A stretch of 46,035 nucleotides of DNA from positions 1 through 46,035 of the forward strand of contig PEFW01000020.1 of NCBI GenBank assembly GCA_002890675.1. Direction: 5' to 3'. Under the pieces are notes generated by a model. That model saw only the letters and a program-made list of their open reading frames with translations, ran no database searches and was not told where the DNA came from. The DNA comes from Candidatus Methylaffinis lahnbergensis. Its GTDB lineage: Bacteria; Pseudomonadota; Alphaproteobacteria; Rhizobiales; Beijerinckiaceae. Each line of letters opens with the position of its first letter. The first letter of the stretch is position 1. Shown here one piece after another: positions 1-8,341 of the stretch. A program made the translations under genes and the position numbers.

Positions 1-126
1 CAGGCCTATCGGCCGACCGGCGACGAGGCCGGGTTGGCCCTCAAGGAGACAGAGAATATTCTGTTTTCCTTGCAGGGTTGTTTCCAACTCCACGACGACA
101 TCAATTGCTACATGATGCCCCATTAA
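1..126 (+). CDS. 3' end of an unidentified protein gene (partial)
   Basis: An open frame enters from the left edge and ends with TAA at 124-126, giving about 41 residues that finish in CYMMPH. I do not recognise the family. The stretch is short enough to be open by chance, and no start is visible because the frame runs off the window. Confidence 0.25.
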   Translation, partial: QAYRPTGDEAGLALKETENILFSLQGCFQLHDDINCYMMPH

Positions 127-319
127 GGTCGATGACGTGTTGCTCCGCAAAAACGAATCGCGCCAGCACTATTCGAGCGCGAATACGCATTAACCCTACT
201 GGATTCGTCGCGTTTTGTGCCTTCGGCGGCCCGGAGATGCTCGCTGGTGAAGCATTTGAGATCCGGGCCAATTGGTTGCTGGTGGGGATCGACAACCCGA
301 AACGAAAGAGGAGACCCTA

Positions 320-1132
320 GTGACGACCCAGACCAAACCGGCCCTGTCGGCCGAGATCGGAGGCACCGAGATCACCCGCTTCAACGCGCTACGCCACGGC
401 ATGTTGTCGCGTTACACCGTGCTGCCCTGGGAGGATGCCGACGAATACCGCGCTCTCGTCGCGGCGCTCGTGGCCGAGCATGCACCGCAAGGACCGACCG
501 AGGAGCATCTGGTCGAGGAACTGGCCGGAGTTCTCTGGCGAAAACAGCGGCTTCGCTTGGCCGAGGCTTCCGCCTTCCGTCAAGGGCTGGAGGGCACGCT
601 TACACCCTACGGCGGCACGGTGAAGGCAGCGCTTGTCCATCTAGTTGACCCGGGAGAGTCCGAGAATGTCGTCGAGGCGATCCGGCAGACGGAAGACGAA
701 TCGGTCAAGGAGCAGGCCGACCTGCAGGAGGACGAGGCAATGACAGGTCGCGCCATTGATCTGCTGGGCTCCAGCCGCAATGATGCCTACGAGGCGGCAC
801 TGGTGGTGCTGCGCGGGGATACCCGGGAATGGTGGGCGGACGTGCTGGCGCGCGATCCCGACGAACTGGAGGAGGACGAGGCGCCCGCCACCGCCGACGC
901 CGATGGCCTGCGCCGCTTCCTCGAAACGGAGGTGCTGCCGTGGTTCGAGACCCGGAAAAAGGAACTGGCGAACCGGCCCCTGATCCGCGAGCAGGCATTC
1001 GGCGAGGCGCTCGACGCAGACAAGCTGGAACGGCTCGGTCGCTATGAGGTCCATCTCGACCGCAAGCTCGAACGGATGCTGGCCATGCTGCTGCGCCTCA
1101 AGGACCTGCGGCAGGGGGCGATCGAGGGCTAA
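320..1132 (+). CDS. Conserved hypothetical protein with N-terminal NALRHGMLS motif
   Basis: The open frame could begin upstream at 272, but the GTG at 320 is preceded by a good Shine-Dalgarno sequence (AGGAG at 309-313, spacer 6), so I start there. The product is about 270 residues, acidic and helical. It has the early motif FNALRHGMLSRYTVLPWED seen in uncharacterised proteins of alphaproteobacterial accessory DNA, and no membrane segments or signal peptide. The middle is rich in Glu and Asp, and the C-terminal third is charged with heptad-like leucines (ERLGRYEVHLDRKLERMLAMLL), suggesting a coiled coil. Function is unknown. It lies alone at the left end of a region full of mobile-element remnants, so it is probably accessory cargo. 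Confidence 0.75.
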   Translation: MTTQTKPALSAEIGGTEITRFNALRHGMLSRYTVLPWEDADEYRALVAALVAEHAPQGPTEEHLVEELAGVLWRKQRLRLAEASAFRQGLEGTLTPYGGTVKAALVHLVDPGESENVVEAIRQTEDESVKEQADLQEDEAMTGRAIDLLGSSRNDAYEAALVVLRGDTREWWADVLARDPDELEEDEAPATADADGLRRFLETEVLPWFETRKKELANRPLIREQAFGEALDADKLERLGRYEVHLDRKLERMLAMLLRLKDLRQGAIEG

Positions 1133-1356
1133 TCCGTTTGGCAAAAAAGGCTAAGCATGGGTCCTCCTGGGCCAATGCCCCGCCGGGAGCCGGGCGCGGG
1201 AGACGGCCAGACTCGGGCCGGCACCCGCCTAAACTCAACCTGCCATGGCCGCGCGGGTCAGGGCAATTTTTCGGGGTTATCACCGGGCGTTTCCTCTCAT
1301 TGTTGTATATTCGGCCATATTCGTCACAACTGGCCAGAAGCAACACGGGGAATCGG

Positions 1357-1572
1357 ATGAAAGCCCTGACGGCGAAGGACGCCAAGTGCGGCTTCGGCCG
1401 GCTGATCGACCTTGCCGGCGCCGAGCCCGCGGCGGTCGCCAAGCGTGGGCGCCCCGTCGTCGTGGTGATGGCAGTGGAGGAATACGAGCGGAAGTCACTA
1501 TGTCTGGGGCAAACGTTACCTACTCAAGATTGTCGAGGAAGACGCCGCGCCAGAAGTGATACTCAAGCATAG
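1357..1572 (+). pseudogene. Phd/YefM-type antitoxin, truncated and fused to foreign sequence
   Basis: From the ATG at 1357 the frame reads MKALTAKDAKCGFGRLIDLA and continues through GRPVVVVMAVEEYE. This is the DNA-binding N-terminal half of Phd/YefM antitoxins. The family normally continues another 25-35 residues into the toxin-neutralising tail. Here homology stops near 1492, and the frame then runs through a piece of an unrelated peptidase gene in the wrong frame. No cognate Doc or PIN toxin follows. I read it as a toxin-antitoxin remnant cut by a deletion junction. The DNA-binding part could still be made, but the neutralising part is lost. Confidence 0.65.
1496..1570 (+). pseudogene. Fragment of YgjP-like M48 metallopeptidase
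   Basis: In the +2 frame, directly after the Phd homology ends, the sequence encodes HYVWGKRYLLKIVEEDAAPE followed by VILKHSKM. This pattern (GKRYLLK then a p-x-v-x-L strand) is typical of the N-terminal region of YgjP/SprT-like zinc metallopeptidases, which often neighbour restriction or helicase genes. The HExxH catalytic motif is absent. Only about 25 residues remain, so this is a scrap left by rearrangement, not a gene. Confidence 0.5.
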
Positions 1573-1746
1573 TAAGATGCTTAAGGCCGAGCCTTTGAGC
1601 TGCCCTATGGACTTGACCATCGGAACCGGCCGGGGCCACCTTGAGACCCCTTGTCCCCGAGCTTGCCCGTGGCTTGTGCGCGGAGATGGCGGCGGCAGGG
1701 TACCTATTCGACGCTCCACCGCGAAAATGATGGACGCGGCATCGCA

Positions 1747-1950
1747 ATGACAAGACGCGAACCCGATACTCCCAATTGGCAACCTTTTAGCATCAAGCGC
1801 CTGCTCGGCTTGGTTTTCATTGACGAGACGCACGAGTTGGGGGAAGCCGACGACGGTGAGCTTATCATTGCGCGCGCCGAGCGCCGACTCGATGAAATGC
1901 TGGCGGCGCGGCGGGAGATGCAGCCGGCCGACTATGATCCGACTCGCTGA
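1747..1950 (+). CDS. Small hypothetical protein
   Basis: From the ATG at 1747 this encodes about 67 residues beginning MTRREPDTPNWQPFSIKRLL and ending in a charged helix (ARAERRLDEMLAARREMQ). The frame extends upstream to 1651, but that part reads like low-complexity non-coding translation. I do not recognise a family. The segment has plausible amino-acid composition but no strong ribosome binding site, so it may be a genuine small accessory gene or a gene remnant. Confidence 0.35.
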   Translation: MTRREPDTPNWQPFSIKRLLGLVFIDETHELGEADDGELIIARAERRLDEMLAARREMQPADYDPTR

Positions 1951-2114
1951 TTTCGGATATCGCCGTCATCATGATCCGTTACAAGGAATTAGCGCGGCTC
2001 CAAGAAAAGCTGGTGTGTGCGCTCGGTCCTCCTTGCACGGTGCATCGTTGGAACCATGCTTAACGGGTTTGCTGACATTTCATTTCTTGGGCAAATTAAC
2101 TTAATATCCGAGAA

Positions 2115-2798
2115 ATGTCAGAGCGCAGAATCAAAACGTATTTCCGCCATCTGCGGCAAGCCCTCATTGCCGGCGTCGTTAGTTCTGCATTTGGATGGGG
2201 CGCCGTTATTGGGGCTTCCTTCCTTGTTTTTCTTGGCCCTCTAAAAATGATCCAGAATCACGAATGGCTCCAACCGCTTATCGCCGCTGCTTTTGCGATG
2301 CTGTTTGTTTTTGCGATACATTTGATTTTCATAGCGCCATGGCGAGCTTTTTTTATGCTCCGTCCATTCTCGGTCAAAGTGGCTGCTGGATTTATCGAAA
2401 CTCAATACCCAATGGGCCGGTTTGAGCCCCAAAAAGTAGCCCTCGTAGTGACAAATAGATCATATCGTCCGCGCTCAAACTGTGTTTTGCACATTATGAG
2501 CGCCAACGGTTGCGAAGAGAATTGTTTCCCAAGATTTATCGAAGAATTTTCCGTCCAACCAGGGGAAACCAAACCTCTGACATTCATGACGTGGACTTCG
2601 AGACACGAACCATACGAAAACGATAAAACGATTGTGTTGAGCGGGCCAGTTGGATGGGGTTGGGGCGGTAATTTTGTAGCACTCCCGTGCGGCTCTTACG
2701 ATCTAGTTCTCAGGATTGGTATCCCTGAAGGAGATCCTATTGTCATACTTTGCAGGGTATGGATTGAACTGGGTTTTCTCAAAGCGGTCAGAATATGA
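2115..2798 (+). CDS. Hypothetical membrane protein, two TM helices plus soluble domain
   Basis: The 227-residue product starts MSERRIKTYFRHLRQALIAG. It has two hydrophobic helices at about residues 17-43 and 53-75, then a roughly 150-residue soluble part of beta character (VALVVTNRSYRPRSNCVLHI, FSVQPGETKPLTFMTW), reminiscent of an immunoglobulin-like fold. The base composition is clearly more AT-rich than the surrounding genes, and codon choice differs (many AAA, TTT, ATA). This supports recent acquisition. I do not recognise the family. Its gene neighbours are all remnants. Confidence 0.7.
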   Translation: MSERRIKTYFRHLRQALIAGVVSSAFGWGAVIGASFLVFLGPLKMIQNHEWLQPLIAAAFAMLFVFAIHLIFIAPWRAFFMLRPFSVKVAAGFIETQYPMGRFEPQKVALVVTNRSYRPRSNCVLHIMSANGCEENCFPRFIEEFSVQPGETKPLTFMTWTSRHEPYENDKTIVLSGPVGWGWGGNFVALPCGSYDLVLRIGIPEGDPIVILCRVWIELGFLKAVRI

Positions 2799-3021
2799 TG
2801 GTTCATCTTATGTCAAGCAACCAGAGAAGCATGGATCATTCAAGCATCCCCAGTTTTTTGGATGGTTCACAAGAAAATATATTTACCATCCGTTAGGCGC
2901 CTCCGCGCCGGTGCCGCGAACTTTTCGGCGTCTGGCCTCAAGTGGCAGGACAACTATCCGCGGTATTTGTGATCGCGGCCCAGTGCACTTCGGCACTCGG
3001 CAGGCAGTGATTTGTGGAAAG

Positions 3022-3372
3022 TCACTGGACTTTAGTGCGGTGCCGAGCATCGCTTGGTGTCACACGCAGAGGCGCTGAAGCGCGCTGGGCGAGAAGATTA
3101 CGGTGCTTATGCACCGTGCAGCGCTGGACCGGCATGTCGCTCCAGAGCGCGGCAAGAGCTTTCTCGAGGCCCGGCGCGCCATCGACAATGACGAGTTCCG
3201 GCATCTTCAGGCCGCGTTTGACCAGATCGTCGAGGAGCGCCCGCCAGGCCGCCTCGCTCTCTCCACCCATGTTCTTGACCGCCAGCAGCACCTTTTGGCC
3301 GTCCTCCCGGACACCCAGCGCCACGAGAAGCGAAATCGACGTGGCCTTTTTGTCGAGACGAACGCTACCCAA
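3022..3372 (-). pseudogene. IS256-family transposase fragment
   Basis: The minus-strand frame encodes LVALGVREDGQKVLLAV, then ESEAAWRALLDDLVKRGL and PELVIVDGAPGLEKAL, then VQRCTVHKHRNLLA. This is the central catalytic core of IS256/Mutator-type transposases, including the DG of the DDE triad (IVDGAPG). Homology stops after NLLA near 3095, and the N-terminal and C-terminal thirds are missing. A full enzyme is about 400 residues. The piece is dead and marks an old insertion. Confidence 0.85.
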
Positions 3373-3596
3373 CCAATTGCTAAGCGCTAGAACGACCTCG
3401 TCGATCCGGGCCCGCTGAAATTTTGACTCACGGAGCGGATTCCCAAATTCGGCATAAACGTGCAGCCGTAGATGCCGATCCCAAGGATCAGAAGGACCGT
3501 GTACGTGTCCGCTGCCTGAACCACGGGCGCGATGCTTTGAGGCCTAATCTTAACAGCCTTTCGTTGTTTGCAATTGCGGCGCAATTGACGATGCCA

Positions 3597-3974
3597 TCAG
3601 GAGGGATTGCAAGTGAGCCTGGTGAGGCGCCCGTCCGTATGGATCAGGAACAAGTCTCCGGTGAAATTGAAATACTCGCCGGTGAATTTACCGGTCGTGA
3701 ATTTCAATTGGATCGCGTTGTTTGCGATGATACGCGCCTTAACGGGCTTTTCCGAGCCAGGCCCCCCAATCATGACGGGTTTCTTACCCGCAATCTTGAG
3801 GGAGAATGTCTCGACGGTCGGAAACGGTCCATCCTGTTTGTAGCTGTTCCCGGTGCAGACAAGGTTGAGATCGGCCTCTCCGGCCAAGGCATAAGTCGTC
3901 AAGCTTAGCGAGCCACATGCCAGCAAGAGGCTCGCCAGAGCCCGTCTTTCAAGGTTCGCAATCTGATGTCTCAT
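3597..3974 (-). CDS. Secreted hypothetical protein
   Basis: This encodes 125 residues with a classic signal peptide: a basic start (MRHQIANLERRA), a hydrophobic core (LASLLLACGSLSLTTY) and an ALA-G cleavage site near residue 31. The mature part is small and beta-rich (LNLVCTGNSYKQDGPFPTVE, AIQLKFTTGKFTGEYFNFTG, a terminal LTRLTCNPS) with two cysteines that could pair in the periplasm. Similar short secreted proteins of unknown function are common in Hyphomicrobiales. It is isolated between transposase remnants and appears intact. Confidence 0.7.
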   Translation of the reverse strand: MRHQIANLERRALASLLLACGSLSLTTYALAGEADLNLVCTGNSYKQDGPFPTVETFSLKIAGKKPVMIGGPGSEKPVKARIIANNAIQLKFTTGKFTGEYFNFTGDLFLIHTDGRLTRLTCNPS

Positions 3975-4268
3975 TTTAGTCCGGATCTCCCAACCATAAA
4001 AACGCTAGTCAAGAACAGCCATCTGTTCATGACCACGTATCCGTTCATGAAAAATGCCGAATTTTAACCGACATGAACCGCATGACGACCTCGTTGAGAC
4101 TGAGCTTGCCGCATTCGACGGATTTTGGCAATTCCAAACCCTAGACACCGGGCTCTCGTGCTCCCAACCCGTGACATTGGCGCGCCGAGCGCCGAAAATG
4201 CCGAATTTGTTGTCATCCAGACGCACCTCTTCCGTGGGTTTCGCTCGAACGCATGACAATCAAAGACT

Positions 4269-5344
4269 TCACGCGGGTGCTGGATCAGGCGGCGGCCGCA
4301 GTTCCGCGATCAGCCGCAGGATGTTGGCGAACAGATTTTTCGGAATGGCAACCTCGGCCATCTGGAACGCGACATAGCGGCCGTGGCTCACGACCTTCGC
4401 GCCAATCTTAATCAGCTTTTCCTTCAGGCCGTCAGCGACCAGTCTTTGATCGGCTCCGGCGTCGCCAGCGTGCGAAGGAAATTGCCGAGATTGTAAGCCA
4501 GCGCATGAAGCTGGAGACGCACCGCGTTGGCGGCGAAGGAACGGCAAGACAGCCGTGTCCATTTGATCGCGCCTTTTCCTTCCTTGATCCATTGCTCGCA
4601 CGTGCCGCGCTTGTTGTAGAAGGCAACGACATTTTCGGCGGGTCTCGACATGTTGGTGACGATGAAGCCGACGCGCGGATAAAGCTCGCCCGGATGCCAT
4701 TCGACCTTGGCGATCACCCGGCGCGGCTGCGACCAGCTTCCCGCTTGATAGGTGAAACTTGCATGGGATCGGCACACGTCATTGGACGGGCGACCAACCG
4801 GGCGTTTGAGCAGATAGCCGATCCTCTCTTGCAAGATGTGATTGGCGGGCAGACGGATCGCATATTTGATCCTTTCTGCCTCCAGATATTCGTAAACTTC
4901 GGGGTTTGCGAAGCCGGCGTCGGCGCGGAAATAAATGCGTGAGACCTTGCCTTGATACCGCGCCACGACCGGCTTCAGCACCGCCTCCCATCCATCGGCG
5001 CTGTGAACATTGCCGGGGCGCAGGGCGCAGCGTTCCAAATCGCCATATTGGTTGAAAACGAACAGCGGATGATAGCAGGTGCAGTCATAGTGACCGTTCC
5101 AGACGCTCATCTCCTGTTCGCCATGCGTCGGGCTCACGCTCGAATCCATGTCGAGCAAGATACCTCTCGGCCGACGGCGACCATGAACGCTGTCGATCCA
5201 TTTGCCGGAGAGATCAGCGAGCGCCGAAAGGTTCTTTTCCGCCGTGAGCCAGCGCGTCTCAAAGCGGCCCATCTGGCTCGGCGAAGCCGCTGCATCCGAG
5301 GCCGCCTTTCCGCCGACTATCCACCGCATCGCGGGATCATGGCG
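4269..5344 (-). pseudogene. IS1380-family transposase remnant, copy 1 (5'-truncated, frameshifted)
   Basis: Reading leftwards from 5344, the frame runs from HDPAMRWIVGGKAA through GILLDMDSSVSPTHGEQE, FRADAGFANPEVYEYLEAE, and EQWIKEGKGAIKWTRLSC to IKDWSLTA. Motifs LDMDSS and FRADAGF carry catalytic aspartates of the IS1380 DDE transposase. The N-terminal roughly 90 residues are missing. A one-base deletion near 4430, visible against copy 2 at 11.7 kb, ends the frame. The real C-terminus (LKEKLIKIGAKVVSHGRYV) continues in another frame to 4269. Its right end abuts the helicase fragment. It is inactive. Confidence 0.85.
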
Positions 5345-5660
5345 CAGGAGTTACCCAGGAGATTGATGTGATGACCTGATTCTTCTCTTGCCACGGGTTC
5401 TGGCCGTAATTAGCGCGAAGCACATCGCTGCGGACCACTTCGAAGGACTCGCGGAACTTTTCCTTCAGCTCCCGCTGCCACTGAAAGCAGAGGTTAGCCG
5501 GCGCGACGATCAACGTGCGCTTAACAAGACCGCGGATCTTCAGCTCCTTGAGCAGCAAGCCCGCCATGATGGTCTTCCCCGCGCCGGGGTTGTCGGCGAG
5601 GAGGAACCGGATGCGCGGCAGGCGCATAAAATAGTCGTAGACGGCCTCATCTAGCGATCT
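5345..5660 (-). pseudogene. SNF2/DEAD-type helicase fragment
   Basis: In-frame sequence from about 5660 reads LDEAVYDYFMRLPRIRFLLA, the Walker A motif PGAGKTIMAG, then LIVAPANLCFQWQRELKEKF and GQNPWQEKNQVITSISW. These are motifs I and Ia of large SNF2-like helicases found with restriction or phage-defence methylases. Only about 105 residues remain of an enzyme that is usually near 1000. Motif II (DEAH) and everything after it is replaced by the IS1380 remnant at 5344, and the N-terminal part is lost. It suggests a former defence system at this spot. Confidence 0.75.
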
Positions 5661-5796
5661 CTACGACAGAGACCCTTATTAACGACCTGGGATGTGAGAA
5701 ACCCGCGTGAAGTGAGGCCGCCGGGGCTGGCAGGGAATGCTTGGAAAGGCTCGGCGAGCCGCCGCGCCTCATCTGCTATCCAATCGATGATATTCC

Positions 5797-5952
5797 TTAC
5801 TCCCACACAATCCCCATTACGATGCCGAGGCCAAGCCAGAAATATAAAAATTCCTGAACACGAGTCGTTTCTCCGCGACCGCCATGGAACGCTATCACGC
5901 AAGCGGTGAACGCGGCAAAGATCACCAGCGCCAGAAGTCCCCAGCCTTTCAT
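5797..5952 (-). CDS. Putative small membrane protein
   Basis: From an ATG at 5952 the product is about 51 residues with two hydrophobic helices, GWGLLALVIFAAFTACVIAF and FLYFWLGLGIVMGIVW, joined by a short charged loop. An upstream ATG at 6003 is also in frame but lies inside the broken antitoxin gene. Family unknown. The strongly amphipathic layout supports real coding, but the size and the rearranged setting keep confidence low. Confidence 0.35.
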   Translation of the reverse strand: MKGWGLLALVIFAAFTACVIAFHGGRGETTRVQEFLYFWLGLGIVMGIVWE

Positions 5953-6101
5953 GCCACGCCGCCGGCCACCGCGACCGCGAGACAAGGGCGCTGAATTTGC
6001 CATGCAAGAACGCGCTTGATGGCGTGTGCGTGTGCCTCGTCGTGTATACCTTCCTCTTTCAGAAAATCATCGAAAGATGATCCGAGGTGTTTGTTCTTCA
6101 T
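5949..6101 (-). pseudogene. HigA-like antitoxin, N-terminal fragment
   Basis: The frame starts MKNKHLGSSFDDFLKEEGIH and continues to AIKRVLAWQ, the conserved beginning of XRE-type antitoxins that pair with HigB/Gp49-like toxins. Homology stops before the helix-turn-helix. The rest (IQRPCLAVAVAGGVA) is unrelated and ends at 5949. Its ATG overlaps the toxin stop codon by ATGA, the usual higBA gene coupling. The DNA-binding domain is lost, so it cannot repress. Confidence 0.7.
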
Positions 6102-6285
6102 TGCTCAATCTCCTTTTGCCGTTTGCGGGCTATGTCCAGATCGCGCTGCGGCGTTTTCCGGGTCGTCCGTGCAACAGGACCATGCGGCCATGCGCGGCGC
6201 AGAAAATCACGCGGGCAATCCGGCCATTGGTCAGGTTGCTGCGGACTTCCCACAAGCCGCCCGCAAGCGATTTGCACAGCGGCAT
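6098..6285 (-). pseudogene. HigB/Gp49-like toxin, truncated and frameshifted
   Basis: The minus strand encodes MPLCKSLAGGLWEVRSNLTN followed by GRIARVIFCAAHGRMVLLHG, the C-terminal core of RelE/HigB-type mRNA interferases (Gp49-like). After LLHG a frameshift near 6170 moves the conserved tail TTRKTPQRDLDIARKRQKEI to another frame, which ends at the antitoxin start. The N-terminal roughly 45 residues are missing at the junction near 6290. Both genes of the pair are therefore broken. Confidence 0.7.
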
Positions 6286-6295
6286 TGACCGCGCG

Positions 6296-6583
6296 CTACG
6301 CCGCGCAAGAAAGCTTGACCGCGACGCCGGTGGCGAGAATGCGCTTGAGTTGCACCCCAGTCGCTTCGACTGAAACGATACCGTCAGTTTCATAATCTAA
6401 GCCGATGATTGCGTCGGCGTCGATATCTTCGGCCTTGCGAATGAGTTCGCGTAAGACAAGCTCCCGCCAGTTTTCTTGCAGGGGGGAGCCGTGCGCCGGG
6501 TGCCAGGTGGAGGCAGCCTCGATCCTGCCTATCGTATGGAGGACACGTCCTCCTTCGATGGCGCCGGTCGAGCTGGTACGCAT
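6296..6583 (-). CDS. YbjQ/UPF0145-like heavy-metal-binding domain protein
   Basis: The product is about 95 residues, starting MRTSSTGAIEGGRVLHTIGR. It contains ADAIIGLDYETDG and the closing strand GVQLKRILATGVAVKL, hallmarks of the small pentameric YbjQ (DUF74) family, whose function is poorly defined. I chose the ATG at 6583 because GGAG lies 9 bases upstream and the family begins close to this point. The open frame extends to 6721. It ends ten bases before the toxin remnant. It appears intact, unlike its neighbours. Confidence 0.6.
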   Translation of the reverse strand: MRTSSTGAIEGGRVLHTIGRIEAASTWHPAHGSPLQENWRELVLRELIRKAEDIDADAIIGLDYETDGIVSVEATGVQLKRILATGVAVKLSCAA

Positions 6584-6717
6584 GAGCTTGGTCTCCGTAT
6601 TCACTTCAGTTTTGGCTGGGTTTATTGCGAACCGTCCGCGGAAGTTGAATTTTCGTTCGAATCGAGCGGCTTCAACAAAGCGGACCTCAGCGCACTTGAG
6701 ATGGTCTCGGCATTCCG

Positions 6718-6975
6718 TCAAAACTTCGACAAATTCTCGCCCGGAGTATAAATAGATAGCCGGTGTGGGATTGGTGCAACACAGCGCAACGCCGAGAGGC
6801 TGGCGAAACCGAGGGGGTGAATCGATCTAGGAGGAAAAGGGCGACGCATTGGCGCGCCGCCTATTAAGCTTTTTTTAACCGGTTCAAACCCGAACGCATA
6901 GGCGCCAAGCCCGGCTGTCGTCCAAGCCAATCCGCCGGCGCCCTGCAAAAAAAGCCGTCGGCTAATGCTCGCCAT
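6718..6975 (-). pseudogene. Tat-signal N-terminus of a truncated exported protein
   Basis: The first 33 residues (SRRLFLQGAGGLAWTTAGLG then AYAFGFEPV) form a twin-arginine signal followed by a membrane anchor, as at the start of YkuE-like metallophosphoesterases. After EPV the translation (KKSLIGGAPMRRPFPPRSIH) has no recognisable content and no metal-binding DxH motif. I read the gene as cut about 110 bases after its start. The assignment to metallophosphoesterases rests only on the signal region. Confidence 0.45.
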
Positions 6976-7230
6976 TATCTACAGTACCGTAAAACGCCAA
7001 AACCATCAAATTAAGAGCGATTCGCCTTCACCCGGAAATGAAACCCCTAACCCTTGGCAGCGGGGCGCCGATGAACGAGAGTGCAAGAACATACACTTCT
7101 CGTCATCACCCAAACAGGCCACGATGCGAAATAAATAGCGAATATAACCGACATTTCCCGGATGAACCCCGAACTTGAGGCAGATTATAGCGATTTTCTG
7201 AGGTTCCCGGAAGTCCCGCCCTTTGGGTAC

Positions 7231-7284
7231 TGGCCGGTTTTGACCCCTAGTGGCCGGTTTTGATTTTGTAAGTGGCCGGTTTTG
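7231..7284. repeat. Three tandem TGGCCGGTTTTG repeats, IS21-type end
   Basis: The 12-mer TGGCCGGTTTTG occurs at 7231-7242, 7251-7262 and 7273-7284, with periods of 20 and 22 bases. Regularly spaced short repeats of this kind form the ends of IS21-family elements and are transposase binding sites. No istA or istB gene lies beside them, so this is probably an orphan end. Confidence 0.55.
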
Positions 7285-7337
7285 GTCCTGGAAGTATTCA
7301 CTTGACAGGTCAGTCATGATTGCCATCTCATAGCCAC

Positions 7338-7514
7338 ATGAGAATGTTGCTTTTTATGTTGTTGCTTTTCCTTTTGACCGCGTGCGGACCGGATGCTCCC
7401 GAGAACGTCCCCGAGCGCATTAAGGAGAGTTGCCAAAAGGAATTTGGCTCGCAAGGCCAACGTGCGGTCGATAACTGCATCCGCTGGTCTGAGGTGCCCC
7501 CGACATCACACTGA
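7338..7514 (+). CDS. Small lipoprotein
   Basis: From the ATG at 7338 (an in-frame start at 7320 is also possible) the product is about 58 residues. It begins MRMLLFMLLLFLLTACGPDA, a lipoprotein signal peptide with the lipobox LTAC; the cysteine would be lipidated and the mature part anchored in a membrane. The remaining roughly 42 residues are polar (ERIKESCQKEFGSQGQRAVD) with two further cysteines. Family not recognised. It is encoded just after the IS21-like repeats. Confidence 0.55.
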   Translation: MRMLLFMLLLFLLTACGPDAPENVPERIKESCQKEFGSQGQRAVDNCIRWSEVPPTSH

Positions 7515-7543
7515 CTCGGGCTGCCTCAGTTGGCGGCCTCGTC

Positions 7544-8341
7544 TTATTCGCTAGGGCGCGGTGATCGCTGCGCCATGGCTGTCTCAATCTTAATGCCCCC
7601 GTCCCCCTTGTAGATCAGGTCGAAGATGTTGGCGGCAGTCTGAAGCCACTTGACCCGCGCCGTCGCCGCCCATTCCGTTTCCGGTTTCGGCAACGTCTGA
7701 AGCAGCCCTTGAATGAAGGGGTGTAGCGGCGGTTCGCCTCCTCCACCCTTCTCAGGCTCAGGCCTTTCACTCCCGTTCTCTCCCGGCACATCAGGTTGAT
7801 ATGCGACACCCGGCATCACAAGCCGCTGTTTGCCGTGCTCGAAGAACCCGGCCTCTTCTGCCGAACGCTCAAAGACCAGACGCGCCCGATCTTTTTGCTT
7901 TTCCGAAACCCCAAGGGCCACCATGTCGCGCGACAGTGCGGCGGCTGGCGGCAATACACCACCGCGATATTTCTCGTAAACCGCCTTGTAGAGCGGCACA
8001 GCAAGAAATGCGCGGGCCTTTGCTTCGCGGGCTTGTTTGGGGTCTACAACGGCACGGCCAAGTTCGGATAGCCTATGGTTACTTCCGTCACCTTCAAGGA
8101 CCCTGAAGGTTCGGGCCGCATAAACCTGAACCCGGAATGTGCTGCTTTTCGAACTTTGCTTTGTCCAGGCGGCAAGTTGATCGTCATCGCAATCTCGCAG
8201 TCCCACTTGGCTATGGATAGCGTCGGCCAACTCGATTGCTGATTTAAGGTCTGTATACGGAAAACCAATAGTAGAGCGTTGCCGAGCGTGGCCTGCGCTC
8301 TTCGTGGCAGCATTAGCCACAGCTTCCTTCTGTCCATCCAT
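7544..8341 (-). CDS. Conserved hypothetical protein, DUF5343-like
   Basis: The 265-residue soluble protein has a conserved core (GFPYTDLKSAIELADAIHSQ; CDDDQLAAWTKQSSKSSTFR; HRLSELGRAVVDP). Its layout resembles a winged-helix protein, with a later helical segment (VPLYKAVYEKYRGGVLPPAA). The tail after about residue 180 is rich in Glu, Gly and Pro. Related proteins of unknown function occur in accessory DNA of Hyphomicrobiales; similarity to DUF5343 is my impression and is unproven. It is transcribed away from the tRNA-like gene at 8625. Full length with no obvious lesion. Confidence 0.65.
   Translation of the reverse strand: MDGQKEAVANAATKSAGHARQRSTIGFPYTDLKSAIELADAIHSQVGLRDCDDDQLAAWTKQSSKSSTFRVQVYAARTFRVLEGDGSNHRLSELGRAVVDPKQAREAKARAFLAVPLYKAVYEKYRGGVLPPAAALSRDMVALGVSEKQKDRARLVFERSAEEAGFFEHGKQRLVMPGVAYQPDVPGENGSERPEPEKGGGGEPPLHPFIQGLLQTLPKPETEWAATARVKWLQTAANIFDLIYKGDGGIKIETAMAQRSPRPSE

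Noticed and set aside
4005..4259. Minus-strand frame between the secreted protein and IS1380 copy 1
   Set aside because: No domain, start signal or plausible composition. The interval does contain a repeated AAAATGCCGAATTT motif, but two copies are too little to call a repeat family.
7006..7326. Minus-strand frame across the IS21-like repeats
   Set aside because: Its translation reads through the tandem repeats and has no conserved content.
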